DNA from: Sacculina carcini
Taxonomy: Eukaryota; Arthropoda; Thecostraca; Sacculinidae
DNA: 64,000 bases
Assembly (NCBI GenBank): GCA_916048095.2
Contig: OU696595.1
Location: 6,203,165-6,267,164 of the forward strand
Direction of reading: 5' to 3'
The notes below the pieces were generated by a model that saw only the letters and a list, made by a program, of their open reading frames with translations, was not told the DNA's origin and ran no database searches. Numbering within the stretch: the stretch's first letter is position 1; the number at the start of each line of letters is the position of its first letter. This document shows, piece after piece, positions 41,095 through 55,739 of the stretch. Position numbers and translations under genes: made by a program.

Positions 41095-42540
41095 ACTTAG
41101 GTAACACTTAGGGCACACTTAGGTAACACTTATGTAACACTTAGGTAACACTTAGGTAACACTTAGGTAACACTTAGGGTACACTTAGGTAACACTTAGG
41201 GTACGCTTAGGTAACACTTAGGTAACACTTAGTTAACACTTAGGGCACACTTAGGTAACACTTAGGTAACACTTAGGGCACACTTAGGTAACACTTAGGG
41301 CACACTTAGGTAACACTTATGTAACACTTAGGTAACATTTATGTAACACTTAGGTAACACTTAGGTAACACTTAGGTAACACTTAGGTAACACTTAGGGC
41401 ACACTTAGGTAACACTTAGGGCACACTTAGGTAACACTTAGGTAACACTTAGGTAACACTTAGGGTACACTTAGGTAACACTTAGGGTACACTTAGATAA
41501 CACTTAGGTAACACTTAGGGCACGCTTAGGTAACACTTAGGGCACACTTAGGTAACACTTAGGGCACACTTAGGTAACACTTAGGGCACACTTAGGTAAC
41601 ACTTAGGTAACACTTAGGTAACACTTAGGTAACACTTAGGGTACACTTAGTTAACACTTAGGGCACACTTATGTAACACTTAGGTAACACTTAGGGCACA
41701 CTTAGGTAACACTTAGGGCACACTTAGGTAAAACTTAGGGAATACTTAGGTAACACTTAGGGCACACTTAGGGCATACTTAGGTAACACTTAGGTAACAC
41801 TTAGGGCACACTTAGGTAACACTTAGGGCACACTTAGGTAACACTTAGGTAACACTTAGGGCACACTTAGGTAACACTTAGGGCACACTTAGGTAACACT
41901 TATGTAACACTTAGGTAACACTTAGGTAACACTTAGGTAACACTTAGGGTACACTTAGGTAACACTTAGGGTACGCTTAGGTAACACTTAGGTAACACTT
42001 AGTTAACACTTAGGGCACACTTAGGTAACACTTAGGTAACACTTAGGGCACACTTAGGTAACACTTAGGGCACACTTAGGTAACACTTATGTAACACTTA
42101 GGTAACATTTATGTAACACTTAGGTAACACTTAGGTAACACTTAGGTAACACTTAGGTAACACTTAGGGCACACTTAGGTAACACTTAGGGCACACTTAG
42201 GTAACACTTAGGTAACACTTAGGTAACACTTAGGGTACACTTAGGTAACACTTAGGGTACACTTAGATAACACTTAGGTAACACTTAGGGCACGCTTAGG
42301 TAACACTTAGGGCACACTTAGGTAACACTTAGGGCACACTTAGGTAACACTTAGGGCACACTTAGGTAACACTTAGGTAACACTTAGGTAACACTTAGGT
42401 AACACTTAGGGTACACTTAGTTAACACTTAGGGCACACTTATGTAACACTTAGGTAACACTTAGGGCACACTTAGGTAACACTTAGGGCACACTTAGGTA
42501 AAACTTAGGGAATACTTAGGTAACACTTAGGGCACACTTA
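41095..42540 (+). repeat. 770-bp tandem duplication
   Basis: About 41,095-41,770 is repeated at about 41,865-42,540. GTACGC lies at 41,201 and 41,971, TTAGATAAC at 41,497 and 42,267, and GAATAC at 41,741 and 42,511; the offset is 770 bp (70 monomers). The content is the same as that of the 880-bp pair at 1.1-2.7 kb and the second copies end alike (into GTACAC-TTAGTTAAC-CTCAGG), so this is probably the same old duplication with 110 bp (10 monomers) lost between the halves. A private GTACACTCAGG unit lies near 42,676. Confidence 0.85.
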
Positions 42541-43939
42541 GGTAACACTTAGGGTACACTTAGTTAACACTTAGGGCACACTTAGGTAACACTCAGGTAA
42601 CACTTAGGGCACACTTAGGGCACACTTAGGGCACACTTAGGTAACACTTGGGTTACACTTAGGTAACACTTAGGGTACACTCAGGTAACACTTAGGTAAC
42701 ACTTAGGGCACACTTAGGTAACACTTATGTAACACTTAGGTAACACTTAGGTAACACTTAGGTAACACTTAGGTAACACTTAGGGTACACTTAGGTAACA
42801 CTTAGGGTACGCTTAGGTAACACTTAGGTAACACTTAGTTAACACTTAGGGCACACTTAGGTAACACTTAGGGCACACTTAGGTAACACTTATGTAACAC
42901 TTAGGTAACACTTAGGTAACACTTAGGGCACACTTAGGTAACACTTATGTAACACTTAGGTAACATTTATGTAACACTTAGGTAACACTTAGGTAACACT
43001 TAGGTAACACTTAGGTAACACTTAGGTAACACTTAGGTAACACTTAGGGCACACTTAGGTAAAACTTAGGGCACACTTAGGTAACACTTAGGTAACACTT
43101 AGGGCACACTTAGGTAACACTTAGGGCACACTTAGGTAAAACTTAGGGCACACTTAGGGCACACTTAGGTAACACTTAGGGCACACTTAGGTAACACTTA
43201 GTTAACACTTAGGGCACACTTAGGTAACACTTAGGTAACACTTAGGGCACACTTAGGTAACACTTAGGGCACACTTAGGTAACACTTATGTAACACTTAG
43301 GTAACACTTAGGTAACACTTAGGTAACACTTAGGTAACACTTAGGTAACACTTAGGGTACACTTAGGTAACACTTAGGGTACGCTTAGGTAACACTTAGG
43401 TAACACTTAGTTAACACTTAGGGCACACTTAGGTAACACTTAGGTAACACTTAGGGCACACTTAGGTAACACTTAGGGCACACTTAGGTAACACTTATGT
43501 AACACTTAGGTAACATTTATGTAACACTTAGGTAACACTTAGGTAACACTTAGGTAACACTTAGGGCACACTTAGGTAACACTTAGGGCACACTTAGGTA
43601 AAACTTAGGGCACACTTAGGGCACACTTAGGTAACACTTAGGGCACACTTAGGTAACACTTAGTTAACACTTAGGGCACACTTAGGTAACACTTAGGTAA
43701 CACTTAGGGCACACTTAGGTAACACTTAGGGCACACTTAGGTAACACTTATGTAACACTTAGGTAACACTTAGGTAACACTTAGGTAACACTTAGGGCAC
43801 ACTTAGGTAAAACTTAGGGCACACTTAGGGCACACTTAGGTAACACTTAGGGCACACTTAGGTAACACTTAGGTAACACTTAGGGCACACTTAGGCAACA
43901 CTTAGGTAACACTTAGGGCACACTTAGGTAACACTTAGG

Positions 43940-46053
43940 GCACACTTAGGGCACACTTAGGGCACACTTAGGGCACACTTAGGTAACACTTAGGGCACAC
44001 TTAGGTAACACTTAGGGCACACTTAGGTAACACTTAGGGCACACTTAGGTAACACTTAGGGCACACTTAGGTAACACTTAGGTAACACTTGAGGCACACT
44101 TAGTTAACACTTAGGTAACACTTAGGTAACACTTAGGGCACACTTAGGCAACACTTAGGGCACACTTAGGGCACACTTAGGTAACACTTAGGGCACACTT
44201 AGGTAACACTTAGGGCACACTTAGGGTACACTTAGGTAACACTTGAGGCACACTTAGTTAACACTTAGGGCACACTTAGGGCACACTTAGGGCATACTTA
44301 GGTAACACTTAGGTAACACTTAGGTAACACTTAGGTAACACTTAGGTAACACTTAGGGTACACTTAGTTAACACTTAGGGCACACTTAGGTAACACTCAG
44401 GTAACACTTAGGGCACACTTAGGGCACACTTAGGGCACACTTAGGTAACACTTGGGTTACACTTAGGTAACACTTAGGGTACACTTAGGTAACACTTAGG
44501 TAACACTTAGGTAACACTTAGGACACACTTAGGTAACACTTAGGTAACACTTAGGTAACACTTAGGGCACACTTAGGGCACACTTAGGTAACACTTAGGT
44601 ATCACTTAGGGCACACTTAGGTAACACTTAGGGCACACTTAGGTAACACTTAGGTAACACTTAGGTAACACTTAGGTAACACTTAGGGTACACTTAGTTA
44701 ACACTTAGGGCACACTTAGGTAACACTTAGGTAACACTTAGGGCACACTTAGGTAACACTTAGGGCACACTTAGGTAACACTTAGGGCACACTTAGGTAA
44801 CACTTATGTAACACTTAGGTAACACTTAGGTAACACTTAGGTAACACTTAGGGTACACTTAGGTAACACTTAGGGTACGCTTAGGTAACACTTAGGTAAC
44901 ACTTAGTTAACACTTAGGGCACACTTAGGTAACACTTAGGTAACACTTAGGGCACACTTAGGTAACACTTAGGGCACACTTAGGTAACACTTATGTAACA
45001 CTTAGGGCACACTTAGGGCACACTTAGGGCACACTTAGGTAACACTTAGGGCACACTTAGGTAACACTTAGGGCACACTTAGGTAACACTTAGGGCACAC
45101 TTAGGTAACACTTAGGGCACACTTAGGTAACACTTAGGTAACACTTGAGGCACACTTAGTTAACACTTAGGTAACACTTAGGTAACACTTAGGGCACACT
45201 TAGGCAACACTTAGGGCACACTTAGGGCACACTTAGGTAACACTTAGGGCACACTTAGGTAACACTTAGGGCACACTTAGGGTACACTTAGGTAACACTT
45301 GAGGCACACTTAGTTAACACTTAGGGCACACTTAGGGCACACTTAGGGCATACTTAGGTAACACTTAGGTAACACTTAGGTAACACTTAGGTAACACTTA
45401 GGTAACACTTAGGGTACACTTAGTTAACACTTAGGGCACACTTAGGTAACACTCAGGTAACACTTAGGGCACACTTAGGGCACACTTAGGGCACACTTAG
45501 GTAACACTTGGGTTACACTTAGGTAACACTTAGGGTACACTTAGGTAACACTTAGGTAACACTTAGGTAACACTTAGGACACACTTAGGTAACACTTAGG
45601 TAACACTTAGGTAACACTTAGGGCACACTTAGGGCACACTTAGGTAACACTTAGGTATCACTTAGGGCACACTTAGGTAACACTTAGGGCACACTTAGGT
45701 AACACTTAGGTAACACTTAGGTAACACTTAGGTAACACTTAGGGTACACTTAGTTAACACTTAGGGCACACTTAGGTAACACTTAGGTAACACTTAGGGC
45801 ACACTTAGGTAACACTTAGGGCACACTTAGGTAACACTTAGGGCACACTTAGGTAACACTTATGTAACACTTAGGTAACACTTAGGTAACACTTAGGTAA
45901 CACTTAGGGTACACTTAGGTAACACTTAGGGTACGCTTAGGTAACACTTAGGTAACACTTAGTTAACACTTAGGGCACACTTAGGTAACACTTAGGTAAC
46001 ACTTAGGGCACACTTAGGTAACACTTAGGGCACACTTAGGTAACACTTATGTA
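43940..46053 (+). repeat. 1,056-bp tandem duplication
   Basis: About 43,940-44,995 is followed directly by a second copy to about 46,050. TTGAGG lies at 44,089 and 45,145, CTCAGG at 44,394 and 45,450, and TATCAC at 44,599 and 45,655; the offset is 1,056 bp (96 monomers). Both copies share the extra B monomer after CAACAC that the related block at 40.4 kb lacks. The junction is visible near 44,990-45,001, where a TTATG unit runs straight into a series of B units, a neighbourhood I did not see elsewhere. Confidence 0.87.
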
Positions 46054-49000
46054 ACACTTAGGTAACATTTATGTAACACTTAGGTAACACTTAGGTAACA
46101 CTTAGGTAACACTTAGGTAACACTTAGGGCACACTTAGGTAACACTTAGGGCACACTTAGGTAACACTTAGGTAACACTTAGGTAACACTTAGGGTACAC
46201 TTAGGTAACACTTAGGGTACACTTAGATAACACTTAGGTAACACTTAGGGCACGCTTAGGTAACACTTAGGGCACACTTAGGTAACACTTAGGGCACACT
46301 TAGGTAACACTTAGGGCACACTTAGGTAACACTTAGGTAACACTTAGGTAACACTTAGGTAACACTTAGGGTACACTTAGTTAACACTTAGGGCACACTT
46401 ATGTAACACTTAGGTAACACTTAGGGCACACTTAGGTAACACTTAGGGCACACTTAGGTAAAACTTAGGGAATACTTAGGTAACACTTAGGGCACACTTA
46501 GGGCATACTTAGGTAACACTTAGGTAACACTTAGGGCACACTTAGGTAACACTTAGGGCACACTTAGGTAACACTTAGGTAACACTTAGGGCACACTTAG
46601 GTAACACTTAGGGCACACTTAGGTAACACTTAGGTAACACTTAGGTAACACTTAGGGCACACTTAGGTAACACTTAGGTAACACTTAGGTAACACTTAGG
46701 TAACACTTAGGGCACACTTAGGTAACACTTAGGGCACACTTAGGTAACACTTAGGGCACACTTAGGTAACACTTAGGTAACACTTAGGGCACACTTAGGT
46801 AACACTTATGTAACACTTAGGTAACACTTAGGTAACATTTATGTAACACTTAGGTAACACTTAGGGCACACTTAGGTAACACTTAGGTAACACTTAGGTA
46901 ACACTTAGGGCACACTTAGGTAACACTTAGGGTACACTTAGGTAACACTTAGGTAACACTTAGGGCACGCTTAGGTAACACTTAGGGCACACTTAGGCAA
47001 CACTTAGGTAACACTTAGGTAACACTTAGGGCACACTTAGGTAACACTTAGGGCACACTTAGGGCACACTTAGGTAACACTTAGGGCACACTTAGGTAAC
47101 ACTTAGGTAACACTTAGGGCACACTTAGGCAACACTTAGGTAACACTTAGGTAACACTTAGGGCACACTTAGGTAACACTTAGGGCACACTTAGGTAACA
47201 CTTATGTAACACTTAGGTAACACTTAGGTAACACTTAGGTAACACTTAGGTAACACTTAGGGTACACTTAGGTAACACTTAGGGTACGCTTAGGTAACAC
47301 TTAGGTAACACTTAGTTAACACTTAGGGCACACTTAGGTAACACTTAGGTAACACTTAGGGCACACTTAGGTAACACTTAGGGCACACTTAGGTAACACT
47401 TATGTAACACTTAGGTAACATTTATGTAACACTTAGGTAACACTTAGGTAACACTTAGGTAACACTTAGGTAACACTTAGGTAACACTTAGGTAACACTT
47501 AGGTAACACTTAGGTAACACTTAGGACACACTTAGGTAACACTTAGGTAACACTTAGGGTACACTTAGATAACACTTAGGTAACACTTAGGGCACGCTTA
47601 GGTAACACTTAGGGCACACTTAGGTAACACTTAGGGCACACTTAGGTAACACTTAGGGCACACTTAGGTAACACTTAGGGCACACTTAGGCAACACTTAG
47701 GTAACACTTAGGTAACACTTAGGGCACACTTAGGTAACACTTAGGGCACACTTAGGGCACACTTAGGTAACACTTAGGGCACACTTAGGTAACACTTAGG
47801 TAACACTTAGGGCACACTTAGGCAACACTTAGGTAACACTTAGGGCACACTTAGGTAACACTTAGGGCACACTTAGGGCACACTTAGGGCACACTTAGGG
47901 CACACTTAGGTAACACTTAGGGCACACTTAGGTAACACTTAGGGCACACTTAGGTAACACTTAGGGCACACTTAGGTAACACTTAGGGCACACTTAGGTA
48001 ACACTTAGGTAACACTTGAGGCACACTTAGTTAACACTTAGGTAACACTTAGTTAACACTTAGGGCACACTTAGGCAACACTTAGGGCACACTTAGGTAA
48101 CACTTAGGGCACACTTAGGTAACACTTAGGGCACACTTAGGGTACACTTAGGTAACACTTGAGGCACACTTAGTTAACACTTAGGGCACACTTAGGGCAC
48201 ACTTAGGGCATACTTAGGTAACACTTAGGTAACACTTAGGTAACACTTAGGTAACACTTAGGTAACACTTAGGGTACACTTAGTTAACACTTAGGGCACA
48301 CTTAGGTAACACTCAGGTAACACTTAGGGCACACTTAGGGCACACTTAGGGCACACTTAGGTAACACTTGGGTTACACTTAGGTAACACTTAGGGTACAC
48401 TTAGGTAACACTTAGGTAACACTTAGGTAACACTTAGGACACACTTAGGTAACACTTAGGTAACACTTAGGTAACACTTAGGGCACACTTAGGTAACACT
48501 TAGGTAACACTTAGGTAACACTTAGGTAACACTTAGGGCACACTTAGGTAACACTTAGGGCACACTTAGGTAACACTTAGGGCACACTTAGGTAACACTT
48601 AGGTAACACTTAGTTAACACTTAGGGCACACTTAGGTAACACTTAGGTAACACTTAGGGCACACTTAGGTAACACTTAGGGCACACTTAGGTAACACTTA
48701 TGTAACACTTAGGTAACACTTAGGTAACACTTAGGTAACACTTAGGGTACACTTAGGTAACACTTAGGGTACGCTTAGGTAACACTTAGGTAACACTTAG
48801 TTAACACTTAGGGCACACTTAGGTAACACTTAGGTAACACTTAGGGCACACTTAGGTAACACTTAGGGCACACTTAGGTAACACTTATGTAACACTTAGG
48901 TAACATTTATGTAACACTTAGGTAACACTTAGGTAACACTTAGGTAACACTTAGGTAACACTTAGGTAACACTTAGGGCACACTTAGGTAACACTTAGGG

Positions 49001-50370
49001 CACACTTAGGGCACACTTAGGTAACACTTAGGTAACACTTAGGGCACACTTAGGCAACACTTAGGTAACACTTAGGGCACACTTAGGTAACACTTAGGGC
49101 ACACTTAGGGCACACTTAGGGCACACTTAGGGCACACTTAGGTAACACTTAGGGCACACTTAGGTAACACTTAGGGCACACTTAGGTAACACTTAGGGCA
49201 CACTTAGGTAACACTTAGGGCACACTTAGGTAACACTTAGGTAACACTTGAGGCACACTTAGTTAACACTTAGGTAACACTTAGGTAACACTTAGGGCAC
49301 ACTTAGGCAACACTTAGGGCACACTTAGGTAACACTTAGGGCACACTTAGGTAACACTTAGGGCACACTTAGGGTACACTTAGGTAACACTTGAGGCACA
49401 CTTAGTTAACACTTAGGGCACACTTAGGGCACACTTAGGGCATACTTAGGTAACACTTAGGTAACACTTAGGGCACACTTAGGTAACACTTAGGGCACAC
49501 TTAGGTAACACTTATGTAACACTTAGGTAACACTTAGGTAACACTTAGGTAACACTTAGGGTACACTTAGGTAACACTTAGGGTACGCTTAGGTAACACT
49601 TAGGTAACACTTAGTTAACACTTAGGGCACACTTAGGTAACACTTAGGTAACACTTAGGGCACACTTAGGTAACACTTAGGGCACACTTAGGTAACACTT
49701 ATGTAACACTTAGGTAACATTTATGTAACACTTAGGTAACACTTAGGTAACACTTAGGTAACACTTAGGTAACACTTAGGTAACACTTAGGGCACACTTA
49801 GGTAACACTTAGGGCACACTTAGGGCACACTTAGGTAACACTTAGGTAACACTTAGGGCACACTTAGGCAACACTTAGGTAACACTTAGGGCACACTTAG
49901 GTAACACTTAGGGCACACTTAGGGCACACTTAGGGCACACTTAGGTAACACTTAGGGCACACTTAGGGCACACTTAGGGCACACTTAGGTAACACTTGGG
50001 TTACACTTAGGTAACACTTAGGGTACACTTAGGTAACACTTAGGTAACACTTAGGTAACACTTAGGACACACTTAGGTAACACTTAGGTAACACTTAGGT
50101 AACACTTAGGGCACACTTAGGGCACACTTAGGTAACACTTAGGTAACACTTAGGGCACACTTAGGTAACACTTAGGGCACACTTAGGTAACACTTAGGTA
50201 ACACTTAGGTAACACTTAGGTAACACTTAGGGTACACTTAGTTAACACTTAGGGCACACTTAGGTAACACTTAGGTAACACTTAGGGCACACTTAGGTAA
50301 CACTTAGGGCACACTTAGGTAACACTTATGTAACACTTAGGTAACACTTAGGTAACACTTAGGTAACACT
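46050..50370 (+). repeat. Distant duplicate of 17.8-22.1 kb (offset about 28.2 kb)
   Basis: Landmarks match 17,821-22,085 at an offset of 28,226 bp (TTATG 17,821 and 46,047; TTAGATAAC 18,001 and 46,227; CATTTATG 18,611 and 46,837), changing to 28,270 bp further right (TTGAGG 19,741 and 48,011; TTAGGACAC 20,161 and 48,431; TTGGGTT 21,721 and 49,991). The shift of 44 bp is four whole monomers. Shared rare details include two TTAGTTAAC units close together near 19,780 and 48,050. The match fails near 22,100 and 50,370. Many kilobases of differently arranged repeat separate the copies, so this is not simple adjacent duplication. Confidence 0.87.
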
Positions 50371-51206
50371 TAGGGTACACTTAGGTAACACTTAGGGTAC
50401 GCTTAGGTAACACTTAGGTAACACTTAGTTAACACTTAGGGCACACTTAGGTAACACTTAGGTAACACTTAGGGCACACTTAGGTAACACTTAGGGCACA
50501 CTTAGGTAACATTTATGTAACACTTAGGTAACACTTAGGTAACACTTAGGTAACACTTAGGTAACACTTAGGGCACACTTAGGTAACACTTAGGGCACAC
50601 TTAGGTAACACTTAGGTAACACTTAGGTAACACTTAGGGTACACTTAGGTAACACTTAGGGTACACTTAGATAACACTTAGGTAACACTTAGGGCACGCT
50701 TAGGTAACACTTAGGGCACACTTAGGTAACACTTAGGGCACACTTAGGTAACACTTAGGGCACACTTAGGTAACACTTAGGTAACACTTAGGTAACACTT
50801 AGGTAACACTTAGGGTACACTTAGTTAACACTTAGGGCACACTTATGTAACACTTAGGTAACACTTAGGGCACACTTAGGTAACACTTAGGGCACACTTA
50901 GGTAAAACTTAGGGAATACTTAGGTAACACTTAGGGCACACTTAGGGCATACTTAGGTAACACTTAGGTAACACTTAGGGCACACTTAGGTAACACTTAG
51001 GGCACACTTAGGTAACACTTAGGTAACACTTAGGGCACACTTAGGTAACACTTAGGGCACACTTAGGTAACACTTAGGTAACACTTAGGGCACACTTAGG
51101 TAACACTTAGGGCACACTTAGGTAACACTTAGGTAACACTTAGGTAACACTTAGGGCACACTTAGGTAACACTTAGGGCACACTTAGGTAACACTTAGGT
51201 AACACT
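47115..51206 (+). repeat. 4,092-bp higher-order repeat, copy 1
   Basis: Landmarks recur 4,092 bp (372 monomers) downstream: CAACAC 47,130 and 51,222, TTATG 47,399 and 51,491, CTCAGG 48,310 and 52,402, TTGGGTT 49,995 and 54,087, TTAGATAAC 50,671 and 54,763, GAATAC 50,914 and 55,006. The offset is constant over the whole length. Near 50,144 this copy has TAACAC where copy 2 has TATCAC. Confidence 0.9.
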
Positions 51207-54200
51207 TAGGGCACACTTAGGCAACACTTAGGTAACACTTAGGTAACACTTAGGGCACACTTAGGTAACACTTAGGGCACACTTAGGTAACACTTATGTA
51301 ACACTTAGGTAACACTTAGGTAACACTTAGGTAACACTTAGGTAACACTTAGGGTACACTTAGGTAACACTTAGGGTACGCTTAGGTAACACTTAGGTAA
51401 CACTTAGTTAACACTTAGGGCACACTTAGGTAACACTTAGGTAACACTTAGGGCACACTTAGGTAACACTTAGGGCACACTTAGGTAACACTTATGTAAC
51501 ACTTAGGTAACATTTATGTAACACTTAGGTAACACTTAGGTAACACTTAGGTAACACTTAGGTAACACTTAGGTAACACTTAGGTAACACTTAGGTAACA
51601 CTTAGGTAACACTTAGGACACACTTAGGTAACACTTAGGTAACACTTAGGGTACACTTAGATAACACTTAGGTAACACTTAGGGCACGCTTAGGTAACAC
51701 TTAGGGCACACTTAGGTAACACTTAGGGCACACTTAGGTAACACTTAGGGCACACTTAGGTAACACTTAGGGCACACTTAGGCAACACTTAGGTAACACT
51801 TAGGTAACACTTAGGGCACACTTAGGTAACACTTAGGGCACACTTAGGGCACACTTAGGTAACACTTAGGGCACACTTAGGTAACACTTAGGTAACACTT
51901 AGGGCACACTTAGGCAACACTTAGGTAACACTTAGGGCACACTTAGGTAACACTTAGGGCACACTTAGGGCACACTTAGGGCACACTTAGGGCACACTTA
52001 GGTAACACTTAGGGCACACTTAGGTAACACTTAGGGCACACTTAGGTAACACTTAGGGCACACTTAGGTAACACTTAGGGCACACTTAGGTAACACTTAG
52101 GTAACACTTGAGGCACACTTAGTTAACACTTAGGTAACACTTAGTTAACACTTAGGGCACACTTAGGCAACACTTAGGGCACACTTAGGTAACACTTAGG
52201 GCACACTTAGGTAACACTTAGGGCACACTTAGGGTACACTTAGGTAACACTTGAGGCACACTTAGTTAACACTTAGGGCACACTTAGGGCACACTTAGGG
52301 CATACTTAGGTAACACTTAGGTAACACTTAGGTAACACTTAGGTAACACTTAGGTAACACTTAGGGTACACTTAGTTAACACTTAGGGCACACTTAGGTA
52401 ACACTCAGGTAACACTTAGGGCACACTTAGGGCACACTTAGGGCACACTTAGGTAACACTTGGGTTACACTTAGGTAACACTTAGGGCACACTTAGGTAA
52501 CACTTAGGTAACACTTAGGTAACACTTAGGACACACTTAGGTAACACTTAGGTAACACTTAGGTAACACTTAGGGCACACTTAGGTAACACTTAGGTAAC
52601 ACTTAGGTAACACTTAGGTAACACTTAGGGCACACTTAGGTAACACTTAGGGCACACTTAGGTAACACTTAGGGCACACTTAGGTAACACTTAGGTAACA
52701 CTTAGTTAACACTTAGGGCACACTTAGGTAACACTTAGGTAACACTTAGGGCACACTTAGGTAACACTTAGGGCACACTTAGGTAACACTTATGTAACAC
52801 TTAGGTAACACTTAGGTAACACTTAGGTAACACTTAGGGTACACTTAGGTAACACTTAGGGTACACTTAGGTAACACTTAGGTAACACTTAGTTAACACT
52901 TAGGGCACACTTAGGTAACACTTAGGTAACACTTAGGGCACACTTAGGTAACACTTAGGGCACACTTAGGTAACACTTATGTAACACTTAGGTAACATTT
53001 ATGTAACACTTAGGTAACACTTAGGTAACACTTAGGTAACACTTAGGTAACACTTAGGTAACACTTAGGGCACACTTAGGTAACACTTAGGGCACACTTA
53101 GGGCACACTTAGGTAACACTTAGGTAACACTTAGGGCACACTTAGGCAACACTTAGGTAACACTTAGGGCACACTTAGGTAACACTTAGGGCACACTTAG
53201 GGCACACTTAGGGCACACTTAGGGCACACTTAGGTAACACTTAGGGCACACTTAGGTAACACTTAGGGCACACTTAGGTAACACTTAGGGCACACTTAGG
53301 TAACACTTAGGGCACACTTAGGTAACACTTAGGTAACACTTGAGGCACACTTAGTTAACACTTAGGTAACACTTAGGTAACACTTAGGGCACACTTAGGC
53401 AACACTTAGGGCACACTTAGGTAACACTTAGGGCACACTTAGGTAACACTTAGGGCACACTTAGGGTACACTTAGGTAACACTTGAGGCACACTTAGTTA
53501 ACACTTAGGGCACACTTAGGGCACACTTAGGGCATACTTAGGTAACACTTAGGTAACACTTAGGGCACACTTAGGTAACACTTAGGGCACACTTAGGTAA
53601 CACTTATGTAACACTTAGGTAACACTTAGGTAACACTTAGGTAACACTTAGGGTACACTTAGGTAACACTTAGGGTACGCTTAGGTAACACTTAGGTAAC
53701 ACTTAGTTAACACTTAGGGCACACTTAGGTAACACTTAGGTAACACTTAGGGCACACTTAGGTAACACTTAGGGCACACTTAGGTAACACTTATGTAACA
53801 CTTAGGTAACATTTATGTAACACTTAGGTAACACTTAGGTAACACTTAGGTAACACTTAGGTAACACTTAGGTAACACTTAGGGCACACTTAGGTAACAC
53901 TTAGGGCACACTTAGGGCACACTTAGGTAACACTTAGGTAACACTTAGGGCACACTTAGGCAACACTTAGGTAACACTTAGGGCACACTTAGGTAACACT
54001 TAGGGCACACTTAGGGCACACTTAGGGCACACTTAGGTAACACTTAGGGCACACTTAGGGCACACTTAGGGCACACTTAGGTAACACTTGGGTTACACTT
54101 AGGTAACACTTAGGGTACACTTAGGTAACACTTAGGTAACACTTAGGTAACACTTAGGACACACTTAGGTAACACTTAGGTAACACTTAGGTAACACTTA

Positions 54201-55290
54201 GGGCACACTTAGGGCACACTTAGGTAACACTTAGGTATCACTTAGGGCACACTTAGGTAACACTTAGGGCACACTTAGGTAACACTTAGGTAACACTTAG
54301 GTAACACTTAGGTAACACTTAGGGTACACTTAGTTAACACTTAGGGCACACTTAGGTATCACTTAGGTAACACTTAGGGCACACTTAGGTAACACTTAGG
54401 GCACACTTAGGTAACACTTATGTAACACTTAGGTAACACTTAGGTAACACTTAGGTAACACTTAGGGTACACTTAGGTAACACTTAGGGTACGCTTAGGT
54501 AACACTTAGGTAACACTTAGTTAACACTTAGGGCACACTTAGGTAACACTTAGGTAACACTTAGGGCACACTTAGGTAACACTTAGGGCACACTTAGGTA
54601 ACATTTATGTAACACTTAGGTAACACTTAGGTAACACTTAGGTAACACTTAGGTAACACTTAGGGCACACTTAGGTAACACTTAGGGCACACTTAGGTAA
54701 CACTTAGGTAACACTTAGGTAACACTTAGGGTACACTTAGGTAACACTTAGGGTACACTTAGATAACACTTAGGTAACACTTAGGGCACGCTTAGGTAAC
54801 ACTTAGGGCACACTTAGGTAACACTTAGGGCACACTTAGGTAACACTTAGGGCACACTTAGGTAACACTTAGGTAACACTTAGGTAACACTTAGGTAACA
54901 CTTAGGGTACACTTAGTTAACACTTAGGGCACACTTATGTAACACTTAGGTAACACTTAGGGCACACTTAGGTAACACTTAGGGCACACTTAGGTAAAAC
55001 TTAGGGAATACTTAGGTAACACTTAGGGCACACTTAGGGCATACTTAGGTAACACTTAGGTAACACTTAGGGCACACTTAGGTAACACTTAGGGCACACT
55101 TAGGTAACACTTAGGTAACACTTAGGGCACACTTAGGTAACACTTAGGGCACACTTAGGTAACACTTAGGTAACACTTAGGTAACACTTAGGGCACACTT
55201 AGGTAACACTTAGGTAACACTTAGGTAACACTTAGGTAACACTTAGGGCACACTTAGGTAACACTTAGGGCACACTTAGGTAACACTTAG
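51207..55290 (+). repeat. 4,092-bp higher-order repeat, copy 2
   Basis: Direct tandem partner of the copy beginning near 47,115. Differences seen: GTACGC in copy 1 (48,772) is GTACAC near 52,864, the GTACAC after TTGGGTT is GCACAC near 52,488, and a second TATCAC unit occurs near 54,356 where others have TAACAC. The match ends near 55,270-55,300, after which the order becomes scrambled (a GTACAC-TTAGTTAAC-BB-GTACGC string near 55,420-55,470 not seen elsewhere). Confidence 0.88.
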
Positions 55291-55739
55291 GGCACACTTA
55301 GGTAACACTTAGGTAACACTTAGGGCACACTTAGGTAACACTTATGTAACACTTAGGTAACACTTAGGTAACATTTATGTAACACTTAGGTAACACTTAG
55401 GTAACACTTAGGTAACACTTAGGGTACACTTAGTTAACACTTAGGGCACACTTAGGGCACACTTAGGGTACGCTTAGGTAACACTTAGGTAACACTTAGT
55501 TAACACTTAGGGCACACTTAGGTAACACTTAGGTAACACTTAGGGCACACTTATGTAACACTTAGGTAACACTTAGGGCACACTTAGGTAACACTTAGGG
55601 CACACTTAGGTAAAACTTAGGGAATACTTAGGTAACACTTAGGGCACACTTAGGGCATACTTAGGTAACACTTAGGTAACACTTAGGGCACACTTAGGTA
55701 ACACTTAGGGCACACTTAGGTAACACTTAGGTAACACTT

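Larger units (their letters stand above)
40271..46620 (+). repeat. 4,730-bp offset duplication
   Basis: About 40,271-41,885 matches about 45,001-46,620. CTCAGG lies at 40,720 and 45,450, TATCAC at 40,925 and 45,655, TTAGATAAC at 41,497 and 46,227, and GAATAC at 41,740 and 46,470; the offset is 4,730 bp (430 monomers). The TTGAGG units at 40,426 and 45,145 are 4,719 bp apart because the right copy has one extra B monomer after the CAACAC unit. The left copy has a private GAACAC unit near 40,485 in place of CAACAC. Confidence 0.87.
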
